From the NCBI RefSeq assembly GCF_010015445.1, contig NC_053126.1:10541778-10605777 (forward strand): DNA of 64,000 nt. Direction: 5' to 3'. The position numbers and the translations under genes were made by a program. The notes under the pieces were generated by a model that saw only the letters and a program-made list of their open reading frames with translations, was not told the origin of the DNA and ran no database searches. Each line of letters starts with the position of its first letter. The stretch's first letter is position 1. This DNA is from Perca fluviatilis (Eukaryota; Chordata; Actinopteri; Perciformes; Percidae). Below, piece after piece: positions 35,419-48,072 of this stretch.

Positions 35419-36509
35419 CTGTAATAAGAATGGGAAGCAGTCTGGCTTCAATGGACTTTCACATACGTTTGAATTTCAGGGTTTGTGGGCACACATCCAC
35501 AGACATAAATGCACATATGTACATACACCCACACATGGCACACTTACTCTCTCCATCTTCTCCGCTCACACACAAACACAGACACAGAAAAACAGATATC
35601 CACTCCCTTGTTGCATCCAACGTGAGTCTGCACGGGAGTGTGCCTGTCTGAGGATCAGTGCTAACGGCTAAAGCTTATTCCTTCACGAACCCTCTCTCTC
35701 TTCTCCCTGTTTCTTCTGCTTTACGTCTGCAACATAAAGCCATTAGCGAGGTAGGAGAAGCTGTAACAGCTGAAGCCGTGAGATTGGGAGCAGTGCTGAC
35801 ACCGCCGGTTTCAGCCTTGCTGCGCTTTCATCGCGAGGGATGATTGACTGGTTTTCTCAACACCTGGCCCACTGTTTTGTAAGATAATAGTGAAAAATAA
35901 TACAGTAACAATGTTGAGTGACTGGTTTATGGTTTGAAAAGAGTTATTCGAAGGGAGCTCTGGCGGTTCAGTCATGTGCTGGGCTGTGTTTTCTCAACAG
36001 ACAGATTTGAAATCCCAGTTCAAGCTGTCACATCTCTGCCTTGTCTGAATTTAGAACTCAGCAATTTCCCTTAACATGAAAACAATTTTGAAGGCTGGCA
36101 AAACTGCCTGTGTATTTCAAAGCAATCCTCTTAGTACATTTACTGCTGAATAGTAAGATAGATTGAGAGCATCAGGAACAAACAAATGTTGCTGACCTCT
36201 ATTTCCCCTGCACACAAAAATAGAATGAAAAAGATTAAAGCGACTGTAATAGATATTTTTTATAATAATAATGTATCAAATGCTAACGTAAAAAATGTGA
36301 AAGGGGTCACCAATGTGGTGGAGAGAGAATACGCAGCATCCCACGGCTTAATGTTTTAACTCTTACTGCTTTGGTTCACTCTTATTGCGTCATTTTGAGC
36401 TCCACTGTACACGACCTGCTCAGCACCAAACAGCAGACAGACACAGTAAGCGATTAGCTGGTGAACATAGCACTTAGCATTAAGCAGCCTAAGAGCCATA
36501 TACTTACAT

Positions 36510-36867
36510 CGCATGTGTCAAACTCAAGGCCAGCGGGCCAAATCCAGCCCCTCGGAGATTTTGATCCAGCCCGAATATCAATTTAGGTTCACAATAAATT
36601 TTGGCCTACCTAGTTTTTGTCACTTTTGCTGATGCTTTTGGCAATGCTTTTTTCTATGATGGCTAAGGAACTTTTTTGTTGACTTTTTTAGGGCTTTACG
36701 TCGAACAAACTGTAAGGGAGAAGACTTTATAAGACATGCAATAATAATGTCAAAGATATTTGACTTTTTCAAAATTAAAGCATGTCAATAAACTCTAAAT
36801 GTCTGGCCCTTGATGTGATTCTTATTTTCCAATGTGGCCCTTAGTGAAACTGAGTTTGACACTACTG
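36510..36867. mobile_element. hAT-type MITE with 8-bp target duplication
   Basis: The terminal repeats share GTGTCAAACTCA (left 36515-36526, with the reverse complement ending at 36862). Extending outward, ACTTACAT at 36502-36509 is repeated at 36868-36875, an 8-bp duplication typical of hAT. No transposase frame is present. The interior (GGCCAGCGGGCCAAATCCAG, TCTGGCCCTTG) resembles widespread vertebrate hAT non-autonomous repeats. Confidence 0.85.
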
Positions 36868-36875
36868 ACTTACAT

Positions 36876-37246
36876 AATATTTCCCTCAGGACGTTGTAGA
36901 GACCAAAAACGGAGCAAAAAGTGAGTGAAAATTGGACTTCCATTTGCCGGGTGGCCAGAAACACCACTCTAAATCACTGATAATGTTGCTCCTTTACTGC
37001 TGGATGTGTTAATAAGCAACGGTTTCAGTTCACCATACCAACTTAAAAGGTGACAATATGTCAATGTTGTGTTCACCTTGTTTCCCCTGCACCCAAGTGT
37101 CAAACAAATAAAGAAATAAAGAAATAAATCAGTTAGTGCGGGCTTTAGATTTTTCTTTTGTTTTATAAAATGCTGGATGAAATTCCTTCCCAGGACAATC
37201 GACTGCAGTATTATTTTTTTCTTTCCAACGTTTCCTCAAGGTTTCA

Positions 37247-37284
<38 letters not shown>

Positions 37285-38989
37285 TAAGAACTCTTAATGA
37301 TCTTACCTTAGAACACGGCTCAGACTGAATTACACAGCCACAGTATGCAAGCAGGAACACAGTACCTCCAAAAATGCACTACAATTGTTTACAAAGCAAA
37401 AATTAAAGTATTCAGAGTAAGAAATAAATCATGCCCTCTAAAAAAAAGTTACATAAGGTTGCCAGATCCTCTCTTATGCAACTTTGCTGAATTTGTAATA
37501 AAGTTTGCTCTAGTGTGAAAGTACCAAACAAAGTCTATCTTTTGTCCTCCAGAGCAAGAAAGGCAGCAGTTTTTTATTCATGCAATTTATTTATTTGATA
37601 TTCAGTTAGACCTTTAATTATGGTAACCTTGCAATATCTCCATGCACTTCAAAGCAATTATACATGAAAATTAATTCAAAGTCTGCTAGTGCACAAATAG
37701 GGAGCTTGTGGTTTAAGCTTGGTCGACTTTTTACTTAACATAGCATGTAATGGTGCTTAAGAGGTTTTTTTTTGAGGATGGTTCAGTCAATATGCATCTA
37801 CCCACTCTCTCTGTCACTAGTTGAAGAGAAGCAAGGGAGTCGAGATATTTGAAACAACTCGGAGGTCCTGAGTTGATTTAATGGTATAGTGCTTAAGTTT
37901 GATGCCTGTCACCTGCCTTAAAAAGCTCTGTTTCTTAGAGCTTTTGGCTGTAGTCTCTCATGCATGCTGCGCTACCTCAGCTCAGACTCAGACACACACT
38001 AAAATTCGCATTATGCATGACACAAGGTTGTAGGGATGGGAGGACACTCGTGAATTTCAAAGACCTTAAATTTGCCTGAATATATCTTAGAGTATAAAAA
38101 TTCTTCTTCAATGTGTCTGGAATTTAATCAGAATCAGAATTGCAATTCAAAAATATGAATTTACTCTTGCCCTAAGATCCTTGTAAGACTGCACATGGTT
38201 GTCCATGAAAATGGTTATGACGCATGAAACTAAATATTGTCATTTTATATAACTTTTATGTACCTTGACCTCCTGTATTCAGCTTGACACTTACTTTGAA
38301 AGATGAGGAATTATGAATAAATGTACTCATCCTTTTATTATTTAATGCTTTGTATCTGCATTAATTTATCTAAACACTATTTCATTCTGCTTTTCCCTTC
38401 CATCTGTCGCTGTCTGAGGGAAAGAGAATAAGGCAAAGAGACAGACAGGAACAGCAAAAAAATAAAGAGAGAGTAGGCAAAACGAAAACAACAACTTAAT
38501 CATGCATGTTACGCTGACTACTGAAAACATTTCACTGTGACCTTATTAGATTTAAATTAAGCTTATTAGTTTGAGGGGAAATATAGTCTACAGCATCAGA
38601 CATGATGATAATTGCCCGTAATATAAGGCTATTCAAGCCATTTAGTGATTTTGTGAATGCTGATTCAGCAGCATTCTGTTATCCGATTTTCGGTCGCCTA
38701 CTACTTCTGCATACTTTCAGCTACAAAAACCATTAAATATTAAAATGTTCAGCTCTTTAAGGACATTTGTGCTTGTATTCAACTTTTTTCCACCATTTAT
38801 ACTTTTTAAAATGTTAAGCTTCATTCTTTTTACATTGAAAGTCAATGGAGTAATCTTTAAATCCTCTTCAGGATTCTTCCACTACTAAATGCTACTCCTC
38901 TCATGTACTTTCACCTACAGATGCCATTCAAACTTTAAACTATTCACAAAACCTTATTAAGCTATTAGAAAATGAAAAACAAAATTTCT
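36876..38989. other. intergenic, nothing recognised except a short TG repeat
   Basis: A (TG)n tract lies at 37252-37281. The rest is A/T-moderate single-copy-looking sequence without a gene. Confidence 0.5.
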
Positions 38990-40460
38990 GGCTACTTTTT
39001 TTTACTATACTTGGACTTGACTCTTTTCAACATACTATGACTATTTTTGATATATTATACAATGACTTTTTTATGATTTATGATTTTTTTGATATACCTT
39101 TTTTCGAGACACTATGCCATGACTGTTTTCAACGTATTTCATTTGGTGGCACAGTGGCATTTGCATGTTTTTCCAGACTTTCTCTGGCGTACTATACTAT
39201 GACTTTTTTATGACTTTTTTCCACATACCACACTTAGACTTTTTTAAGACTTTTTAGATATATATATGACATACTAAACTGTGACTTTTTTCGACAAACT
39301 ATACTATGACTTTTTATGACTTTTTTACGACAAACGATACTATGACTTTTTTATGACATACTATACTATGACTTTTTTACGACAAACGATACTATGACTT
39401 TTTTATGACATACTATACTATGACTTGTGACATACTACACTATGATTTTTTTTTACTTTTGACATGCCTTTTTCACTACTTTTTTGTCTTTAGTAATGTG
39501 AACGTTTAATATAACTCCAAACCGTGTATTGTTAGTTTCACAAATAGCTCAGTGAGATAGCTGCTACAGACAAAATGAATATTGAAGCTTGAGGGTTCAA
39601 TTTTCAACATGATGTTTTTATGACTTTTGTTCGACTACAATACTATTACTTTTTTATTACTTTTTTTCAACATACTATACCATGACTTTTTATCACTTTT
39701 TTTTTGACAAACTATACTAGGACTTTTTTTATCACTTTTTTCGACGTACATACTATACATTTTTTATCACTTTTTTCGACATACTATGCTATGACCTTTT
39801 TATCAATTCTTTCGACATGCTATACTAGGATTGTTTTTGCCATATACTATATCAACATTCTATCGTAATCTTTGACTCTTTTTTTCACTGCTATGACTTC
39901 CTATTACTATTTTTGACTATACGATTACTTTTTTATCACATTTTTTGACATACTAAACTATGACTTTTTATTCCACCTTACCATACTAACACTTTTTACG
40001 ACATACTATTGTATGACTTTTTTTCGACATACTATGCCATAACTTTTTAATGACTTTTTTTTGACAAACTATAATATGACTTTTTTCGACATACTATACT
40101 ATGACTTTTTTATGACTTTTATTCAACATACTATACCATAACTTTTTTATGACTTTTCTTTGACAAACTATACTATGACCTTTTTATGACTTTTTTCAAC
40201 ATTCTATAGTATAGAATGTTGAAAAAAGTCATAAAAAGTCATAGTATAGAATCTATACTATGACTTTTTTTCTGATATACTATACTATGACTTTTTATGA
40301 CATTCTATACTATGACTTTTTCTTATATACTATACTATGACTTTTTATGCTTTTTTCAACATACAATTTTTTATGACTTTTTTTCTTCATACTATAGTAT
40401 GACTTTTTTCAACATACTATACTATAACTTTTTTTTGACATACATATTTTCATACTATAT
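38990..40460. repeat. A/T-rich tandem array, left part
   Basis: Degenerate copies of a core such as ATACTATACTATGACTTTT, alternating with TTTTTATGAC and TTTTTTCGACA variants, fill this block. The spacing of the core is irregular (about 20-50 bp). A near-identical pair of longer units lies around 39306-39422. A hairpin with about 40-bp arms is centred at 40209. Confidence 0.9.
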
Positions 40461-41662
40461 TCAAGATTCAAAGATTCCAAATCCTTTATTAATCCCAGAA
40501 TTGGGAAAATCACGCTGTTGCAGCAGCAAGGGATGGGAAGAAACGTACAAGACACGGATAAACAAACAATAAATAAATATAAGTAAAGAGTAAAGAGAGA
40601 CAAATATTAAAATACTAAAATGTGTTTACAGTATTGCAGAGTCACATTTTTTATTGCACGGTTTATCAGTCCTTGTGTGTGTGTGTGTGTGTGTGTTGTC
40701 CATGTGGTCTACTGGGAGCAGTGCTGATTGTAGAGTCTGACAGCAGCAGGCAGGAAAGATCTGTCTCTCCGTGATGCAGCGCAGGAGCAGAAGCCTGCAG
40801 CCCAGAGTGTCCTGCATGGGGTGGGAGGAGTTGTCCATCGTGGAGGATAATTTAGCCACTATCCTCCTGTCTCCCACCACCTCCACGGTATCAAGGGGGC
40901 AACCAAGAACAGAGCTGGCCTTCTTGATAAATCTGTCATGTCTTTTCCTGTCTGCCACCGCAATGCCACTGCCCCAGCAAACCACTCCATAGAGAATGGC
41001 TGATGCCACCACAGAGTCATAAAATGTCCTCAGGAGTGCCCCCGGCATCCCAAAAGACCTGAGTCTTACAGTCTGCTCTGGCCTTTTTTGTAAAGTGCTG
41101 TGGTGTTGTCAGTGAAGTCCAGTTTATTGTTCAGGTGAACACCCAGGTAGTTATATGATTTAACCATATTGATGTCCGTACCCAGAAAGTTCACCAGCAG
41201 AGAAGGAGAGTGTTTGCTCCTGCGGAAATCCACCACCAGCTCCTTGGTTTTCCCAGCATTGACCTGGAGGTGGTTCCATTGTCACCAGTCCACAAAGTCT
41301 CGGTCAGTCATCAGAGAACTTTTGTAGGTAGAAGTTTCCCGAGTGATAAGTCTGCAGTGTAGACGGTGAACATGAATGGGGCCAGAACTGTTCCTTGCGG
41401 TGACCCTGTGCTGCATCAACTGTGCGGACACACAGCCCTGTGTCCTGACAAACTGAGGTTAGTTGGTGAGGTAGTCCAATATCCATCCAGTGAGGTGGAG
41501 GTCCATGGTCGGTCCGATCCAACTTGTCCCTCAGGAGCGTTGGCTGGATGGTGTTGAAAGCTCTGGAGAAATCATGATTCTCACAGTGCTTCCATCCTTT
41601 TCCACGTGGGAGAGAGATTTGCGGAGAAGGTATAAGATGGCTTCATCCACCCCGGAGATGGA
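40461..41662 (-). mobile_element. truncated non-LTR retrotransposon inside the tandem array
   Basis: The minus strand encodes broken pieces of a reverse transcriptase-type protein: FYDSVVASAILYGVVCWGSG and KKASSVLGCPLDTVEVVGDR near the 3' end (40626-41048), and DFSRAFNTIQPTLLRDK near 41540. The 3' end carries GGGATTAATAAAGGATTTGG. The frame is interrupted by several shifts and a CA repeat, so it is a dead copy. I cannot assign the clade confidently. Confidence 0.8.
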
Positions 41663-41990
41663 CATTTTTTATCACTTTTTTCAACAAACTATACTATGAC
41701 TGTTTAATCCCTTTTTTTTAAATATTATACTATGACTTTTTTCAACATACTATATTATGACTTTTTTATGACCTTTTTCAATATACTATACTATGATTTT
41801 TTTCGACATAGTTTACTATGACTTAATCATCATTTTTTTCGACTTAGTATACTATGACTTTTTTTTTCGACATACTACACTATGACTCTTTTCAAAATAC
41901 TATACTATGACTTTTATCGATATATTATTATATGAGTTTTTTAAACATACCTATAATATGACTTTTCGACATGCTATCCTATGACTTTTT
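41663..41990. repeat. A/T-rich tandem array, right part
   Basis: The same ATACTATACTATGAC-TTTTTT units as at 38990-40460 resume directly after the LINE fragment and fade out near 41990. Confidence 0.88.
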
Positions 41991-44303
41991 TCTTTCTTTT
42001 TTACTTGAATATTTTCAATTTAATACAATTTATTTTGTTTAATACATTATTGGTATTATTCAACATTTCAATAAAATCCATACTAATTAAAACCATTACC
42101 ACTTTTCCAACTATTCTCACTACATTCTTCTTACGCAATTATGCCAACAATCCAGTTTAGCTTAAGCAATTTAGCTTTTCAGCATTCACAAGCATTTTCT
42201 GCAGGAAATGCATTTTCTAGTTAAACTCAAGATTCAGCCTGAGTTCCAAGACAGAATCAAGCTAAGCTTCCTTGCTACATTTACTGTCTCCAGCATGGCC
42301 GTTTATTTGCATTCTTTGGATGTAATAAATTAAGACTGCCAGGTAAAAACTCTGGTCCTTGCAGTATAGTATTTTAGAGGTGCTAATTTAGGCTACTTTT
42401 CTATGTATGTTTTTTCTGGCTTGTGTACTGCATGTGTGCATTAGTACCTCTGTGGACTTGTTTCTTTGGTGCATGTGTGTGTGTGTTTGCTCGCGTGCTT
42501 GCATATAGAGTCCATTTATGTGTTTCTATGTTAAGCCCATCTCCCTCCCCAGGTTCATGTGATCTCCACAATCTCATATTTATCATTGCAATTAAGTGCT
42601 CTGCTGAGCGTGTAGGCCCACACTGGGCAAGCATTTCTCCTCCACTGGAGAAATGCCTGCTGTGTGTGTGTTCACATGTGTGTGTAAGACAGAAACAGAA
42701 AGAAAAAGACGCGGCCGTCTTTGCAGCAAATGGAGTTTTGAGCACCCGTCGGTTGTCAAGTGCTTGCCTTTTGTTGCAGCCTGGATCAAGAAGCCACCAT
42801 GCCTTCCTTTGTAGAAAATGTTGTCTTTTGTCCTTGCTGTGTCTGTACTCGCATACAGTGACGATATCGCCATCAGACAGACCTAGTTTAGAGGGCAAAA
42901 GAAAGACAGGAAAGAGAGAGACAGAGGCAGAGAAACAACGCTGCAGACAAAAGAATGCAAAGAACAGGTGGATAGATGAATGAGGTTGAAACAAAGTGGA
43001 CAATGCACGGGAGTATGGTGCCAAAAACATTTAGGAAAGCATCAGTGAGACAAGTGAAGAAAAGCAGAGTGTGTCGCAGACTCCAATGGCGGATGTAAAA
43101 ATGTCCATATTTAGCTTTTGAACATATGTTGTAGATCCGCGGGAGCCCAGGAAGTGAAACTGAAGCCAACACTACGTGCACAGGATGTATCCATAGTGAA
43201 ATTAGACTGCACCGTCTGCATTGACAAAGACAGGGTGAGAGTTAAGGGTATAGAGGGTAAAAGAGGGGATCAGGGACGAGAGCAAAGAAACAACTAGTCA
43301 AGTGTCCATATGAACATGGAAACTGGTTTTGCTTGCTGTAATAATTCCTTTTGTCCAGACTGGCTGTGCGGAGATCCCTTTATGGAAATAGGTGGTAGGT
43401 GTAGATTTTACACTGGAAGTGAATTAGGAAGATATTTCTAAATAGTCAGTATGAGCAGGAGTAATGATAACAGCAAGGAAAACCTGTTTCCGTGTTCTTA
43501 TGAGTACATGATTATAGTTTTGAAACATACGTAAGAATAGATTTTGGAAAAGTGTATGCATGCATGCTTGCGTGTTATTTAGTCTCACTAGCATGAGTCA
43601 AGGGGCAATTGACCTGTCGTTAAGACCCACCCCCCACCGTTACCACTGTTACCATGAGAAACTCGGACAAACAATCCAGATTTGATTAGAAAAAAAAAAA
43701 TGGAAAAAACATATGGAAAATGACAGCTGACAGAATATCAAAGCAGGCTTTGGAGACGTTTTGGGTGAAAAAGGATTTCATTTCATCCAGAAGCAATCAA
43801 AAGGGACTTAATTATGCTATGGAGGGGTATATTCAAAACTTTAAAATCCATTCAGAAGGTGACAAGCTTAAACTGGAGGCGAGAATATACCAAGCTAACG
43901 TAATTTTTGTTTACGTTAGCCGCGATTTGTTAACGTTACCGATAGGAGGGTAAAAACTATCGTTTGTGACAAAGTGATGAGTATATTAAATGGTATCTTA
44001 CCTTTGAACAAATGTAGACGTCCTTGTTAATTTTATTGACGTTAAGTTGATATTCTGGCCTGCCGCACAGTCTGGTCCACAGTAAACATTTCTTCTTGTC
44101 CCGTTTCGGCTTGGGGAAAGGGATGAAATATACCCGTTTCTAGCCTCTCGGGGTACCGGCTATCGGTCTTACAAGTCCCCCATGCACATCGTTTGACCAT
44201 TGTTATTCGTCTGGGTTTTTGAGTAAATAAACTTCATAAATCCACCATTAATTTCAAATTTTATGCCTCCTCCCTGTTGTTTCCTATGGAGTTGTCCGAG
44301 CTG
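41991..44303. other. intergenic, no supported gene
   Basis: Overlapping open frames on both strands near 42400-43030 (209 and 186 codons) show no recognisable domain and no splice-compatible neighbours. I treat them as chance. A G/C-poor region follows, with no named repeat. Confidence 0.5.
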
Positions 44304-44796
44304 ATGCTGCGTTCCAGGCAACACATAACCTGTGTTTTTACAACCTTCTACCCGTGAAAGTGCCCTGGAACGGCAGTCAAAGCCGTAACGTACTACCCGT
44401 GAACTCGTACCAGATCGTTGTACTCCCAGTTACAGTTTTTGACGTCACACACACATAAACAACAATGGCGACCCCTGTTGATGCTGTACAAACACCAGTG
44501 ATTAACGGTGAGAAATAGACATAAATAGGCAACGTAAAGTAATTCTGCACATTGTAATCAAAACAATACACATATGATTGTGTACTACTACAGGTTATGT
44601 TTTTTAAATGAAGCCCAAAATATGCCGCTGACTAGAAATCGCTAGTATCAGAGCGCTAGCTAACGTCAGCGTTAGTTAGCCGCTAGCTAACGTTAACGTT
44701 AGGTAGCCTTAGCTGAACCCTGGAATGTACCAAGTTGTGAGTCGTGACTTGAAGTCGTAACTTACAAGCTAAAAATAATTGTCTGGAACGCAGCAT
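44304..44796. mobile_element. MITE-like element with inverted ends
   Basis: The left end ATGCTGCGTTCCAGGCAA and the reverse complement of the right end (ATGCTGCGTTCCAGACAA) differ at one base. The interior contains several AACGTTAGC-type palindromic words (44640-44710). Target duplication is short or unclear, so the superfamily is not assigned. Confidence 0.7.
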
Positions 44797-46786
44797 GATG
44801 TCTGAGTCTCATTGAAGCTGGACTGTCAGCTTATCTGCGTTCTAAGGGCGGCGCTTAGAAACAGGTGAATTGCATTCAACTTTTCAAAAAGTGATACTTT
44901 TTTTATGTCTATGGCTTTGATGCTCATGTGGAGACAAGGGAGACGAGGTGAGGGCAGATACTAATAGGCAGGGAAAGAATTTATTAAATGATTGGTATTG
45001 AAGAAGGAAGATCAATGATGACATGAGCCCAGCAGGTTTCTTTTTTTCTTGTATTTTCCGTTAATGGTCACATTGTTAGGTTGGCTTTCTTGTTCAATTA
45101 TTTTTAGTACATCACAGTACAGTATGTATACATAGGCAGCTCGAGGTATAAGATCAACAAATTAATGAAAAGTGGTTAGGTTAGAGTATAGCTACCAACA
45201 TTATGTAATAGAGACACTGAAGAAACCAGAGGAGGAAAGGTCACACAGATTGATAGAAGTTGATAAAAAAAAAAAGAAATATCTTGCCTCAGTCACACAT
45301 CTATGTTCTTGTCTCCATTCGGATCAACGAACAGACCTCAGTGTGATCACAGGAACGTCAAGGACAGCAGGCTATATTTGGTTTGCTGGACATAGATGTG
45401 AATAGGTCTGACTTGATTTTTACACCGATTTTCTTTCCTTGTACTGGCAGTGACTACCTGTTAAGTTTCGCTTATGGGTGTAAACGAGGTGAAAGTGAAA
45501 TTAATGTTTAGCCTATTCTTACTGTACCCAATCAGGAACGTTAATATGACATGTTCAACCTATCAATCAGATTTTAGTGTGGTTTGTCACATTTGGTGTA
45601 GACTCCAAGTGATTGCAACAGGGCTGGCTGAAAGTGAACCCCAGATCACCTGTGAGGGCATGAAAGTTATTCCTGACAAACTTGTAGCTTGTAACAAAGT
45701 GATCAAACTCCATCTGTGAATCAATCTGCTTATTTATATAAGAAAAGTGTAGAGGAATCGGCATTTAATGCAACACAAGAAGAGTAAAAAATGTTAACAA
45801 AGTAAATGGCAAGTAACAAAAATAATGCTAAAAACACCTGCAACTGTGAGTTTCAGTTAGGATCTCTCATTGTTAGGCGTGATGACAAAAAGCTATTCAA
45901 AGACATCTTTGATAAAAAACAAATTCAAAGATGATCTTTGGTAAGCCAAGATGATCTGAAAAAGGTTGTGACTGCAGGTAATTACTTTTCTCAAATTGTT
46001 TATTTATTGCTGATGTTGATGGATTTAACATAATAAAGCCAATATGACTTCTGGTAGAAAAAAATAAATAAGCTAGTGACAAATGTGCTACTGCCACACA
46101 ATAAAGCTCGCTTTACTTTAATTTAAATTCATTACACTCCAAGTAAAATCCAATTTGGCATTCCAAATGGGCTCATTCTTATTTAGGCATGGCACATTGG
46201 GTGAAAGATAGTTTTTGGACAGCTATTTTATTAGAGCATGGTCTCAAGTGACACCGTAGGCTAATTTACTTGGATTATTTTTACAAGAGCTGGAAATTTG
46301 TAGCGTGACCCTATTCTGCTCTCTCAGAAGGGGGATGTATCTTGTTGCAGATCTGTTGTTCTTGTGTATTTCTCCTCCCTGTTTTGTGGCAAATCTCTCT
46401 TCCACACATATGGTATGCAATCAACTTAAAAAGAGTGAAGCAGATGTCCACTCGCTGTTTGCCGCTATGTCATGCATCTAACACTACAGCATGCTTTTTA
46501 AAGATGACCGCCATGTGTATATCTTTATAGTGGTTGAGCATGGCCCTTTGATTTGCAACAGCAACAAGCAGCTTAATAATCTCCCCATTTTCAAGACCAG
46601 ACAGGCGATCCAGCATTTCACCACTCACCTGCGTGTGATCTCATTATTCTCACAAGGCTCCAAATGTGATAAGGGAGATATTGTAGTGCAAAAGAATATC
46701 TGTTCTGCAGTTCTTACAGGTTGCAGTGTGGCCCGCTCACCCAGTCATCTAATCTTTTACATGAATACCCAGATTAAGCATGAATC
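44797..46786. other. intergenic, nothing recognised
   Basis: No gene, RNA or repeat family was recognised. Open frames are short and without domains. Confidence 0.5.
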
Positions 46787-46791
46787 AATAC

Positions 46792-47260
46792 TGTCGGTAC
46801 ACGATCCGTTCTGCCTGCACGATCTGTTCTGTGCATGCGCAAGATAATACTGTTTGACCGAGGATTCGACCTGCACGATCTGTTCCACGCTAGCCAATGG
46901 CTAGCCTCCACCGGGAAGCTAACGTTAGTTTAGCTAACAGCTAATTCGGCTAACCGCTAGCTGACAGCTAGATTCAGTCTAAAATAACGTGAAGTCAAAA
47001 GCAGGCTACAGCTAGCGTTTATTTTCAAGTTTTATTTTGAGGGTCTTTTAAAGTTATTACATGCTGTCTCAGCTAGCGGTTAGCCAAATTAGCTGTTAGC
47101 TAATCTAACGTTAGTTTGGCTGTAGACCGGAAGCGTGGAACAGATCGTGCAGTGTTGTGAATCCTCGTACAACAGTGCATGTGCGAACATTTTGCGCATG
47201 TGCAGAACGGATCGTGCAGGCAGAACGGATCGTGCAGGCAGAACGGATCGTGTACCGACA
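46792..47260. mobile_element. foldback element with 5-bp target duplication
   Basis: The left end TGTCGGTACACGATCCGTTC and right end GAACGGATCGTGTACCGACA are exact reverse complements, and imperfect pairing continues inward for roughly 190 bp. AATAC occurs just outside on both sides (46787-46791 and 47261-47265). The right arm has an additional copy of the GGCAGAACGGATCGTGCA unit. No coding frame is present. Confidence 0.82.
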
Positions 47261-48064
47261 AATACCACCTTGTTTTAACAGACATGAACATGTTATGTTA
47301 TGTTTAGCAGGAAGATTACTTTTGAGCTACGCAACCTTCAGGAAATCAAATTAAACAATAAACAAACAAAAATGGAATGTATTAAATTAGTTGTGTCACT
47401 GGATTTAAGTCTTGTAATGTCAACATGACAACATTTTTGCTATTAGCTTCAATTCTGAGATGCATCCAGTGAGAATCACTTATAACCTAATATAAATGTG
47501 TCAGAGCAATCAGCAGGGAGCACTTAGATCAAAACACGACTCACAAAACAATTTCAAAGCCCTGTGATTAGTGTTCGTGTGGAGTGTTTATCTTGATGTC
47601 TGAGTGATATTTATATATATATATATTGACATTCAAGTGCCCATATTATGGAAAAAAACACTTTTTATGAGATTTGGGGTGTTATTTTGTGTCTCTGGTG
47701 CTTCCACACGCATACATACTTGGAAAAAAAAACATCCATGCTGTTTTGAGTGAGATAAAGGGTTTCTGGATGTGACCTGCCTTCAGTCTCCAGGTGAGCT
47801 GGTCAAAATCTGCAGGGCTTTCTACATCACTAGCCGAAACGAAGGGGCTAACCATAGCATGCTAGCTCTAGCATGCTAGCTCATTCTCAATGGCAAAACA
47901 CTGCTACAACACACACTAGTTCACCATAATCTACAAAATAAATTGTATAGAACTACTTACATATCCGTGTTCTGCAGGTATTCCGTGCAAAGTTGGAAGT
48001 GCGCCCTCGTTTAGAAGAAGTATCCCGGCTAATCCTGCCTTGTAGCTGATATGATCCATACCTA

Positions 48065-48072
48065 GGTACTGC
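48065..48072. repeat. hAT target-site duplication, left copy
   Basis: GGTACTGC, identical to 51449-51456, immediately outside the terminal repeat. Confidence 0.92.

Noticed and set aside
38990..41990. CRISPR array
   Set aside because: The repeats are degenerate A/T-rich tandem units without regular unique spacers, in a vertebrate genome.
42401..43030. Overlapping 209-codon minus and 186-codon plus open frames
   Set aside because: No recognisable domain on either strand, biased composition, opposite-strand overlap and no supporting splice context. Most likely chance openness.
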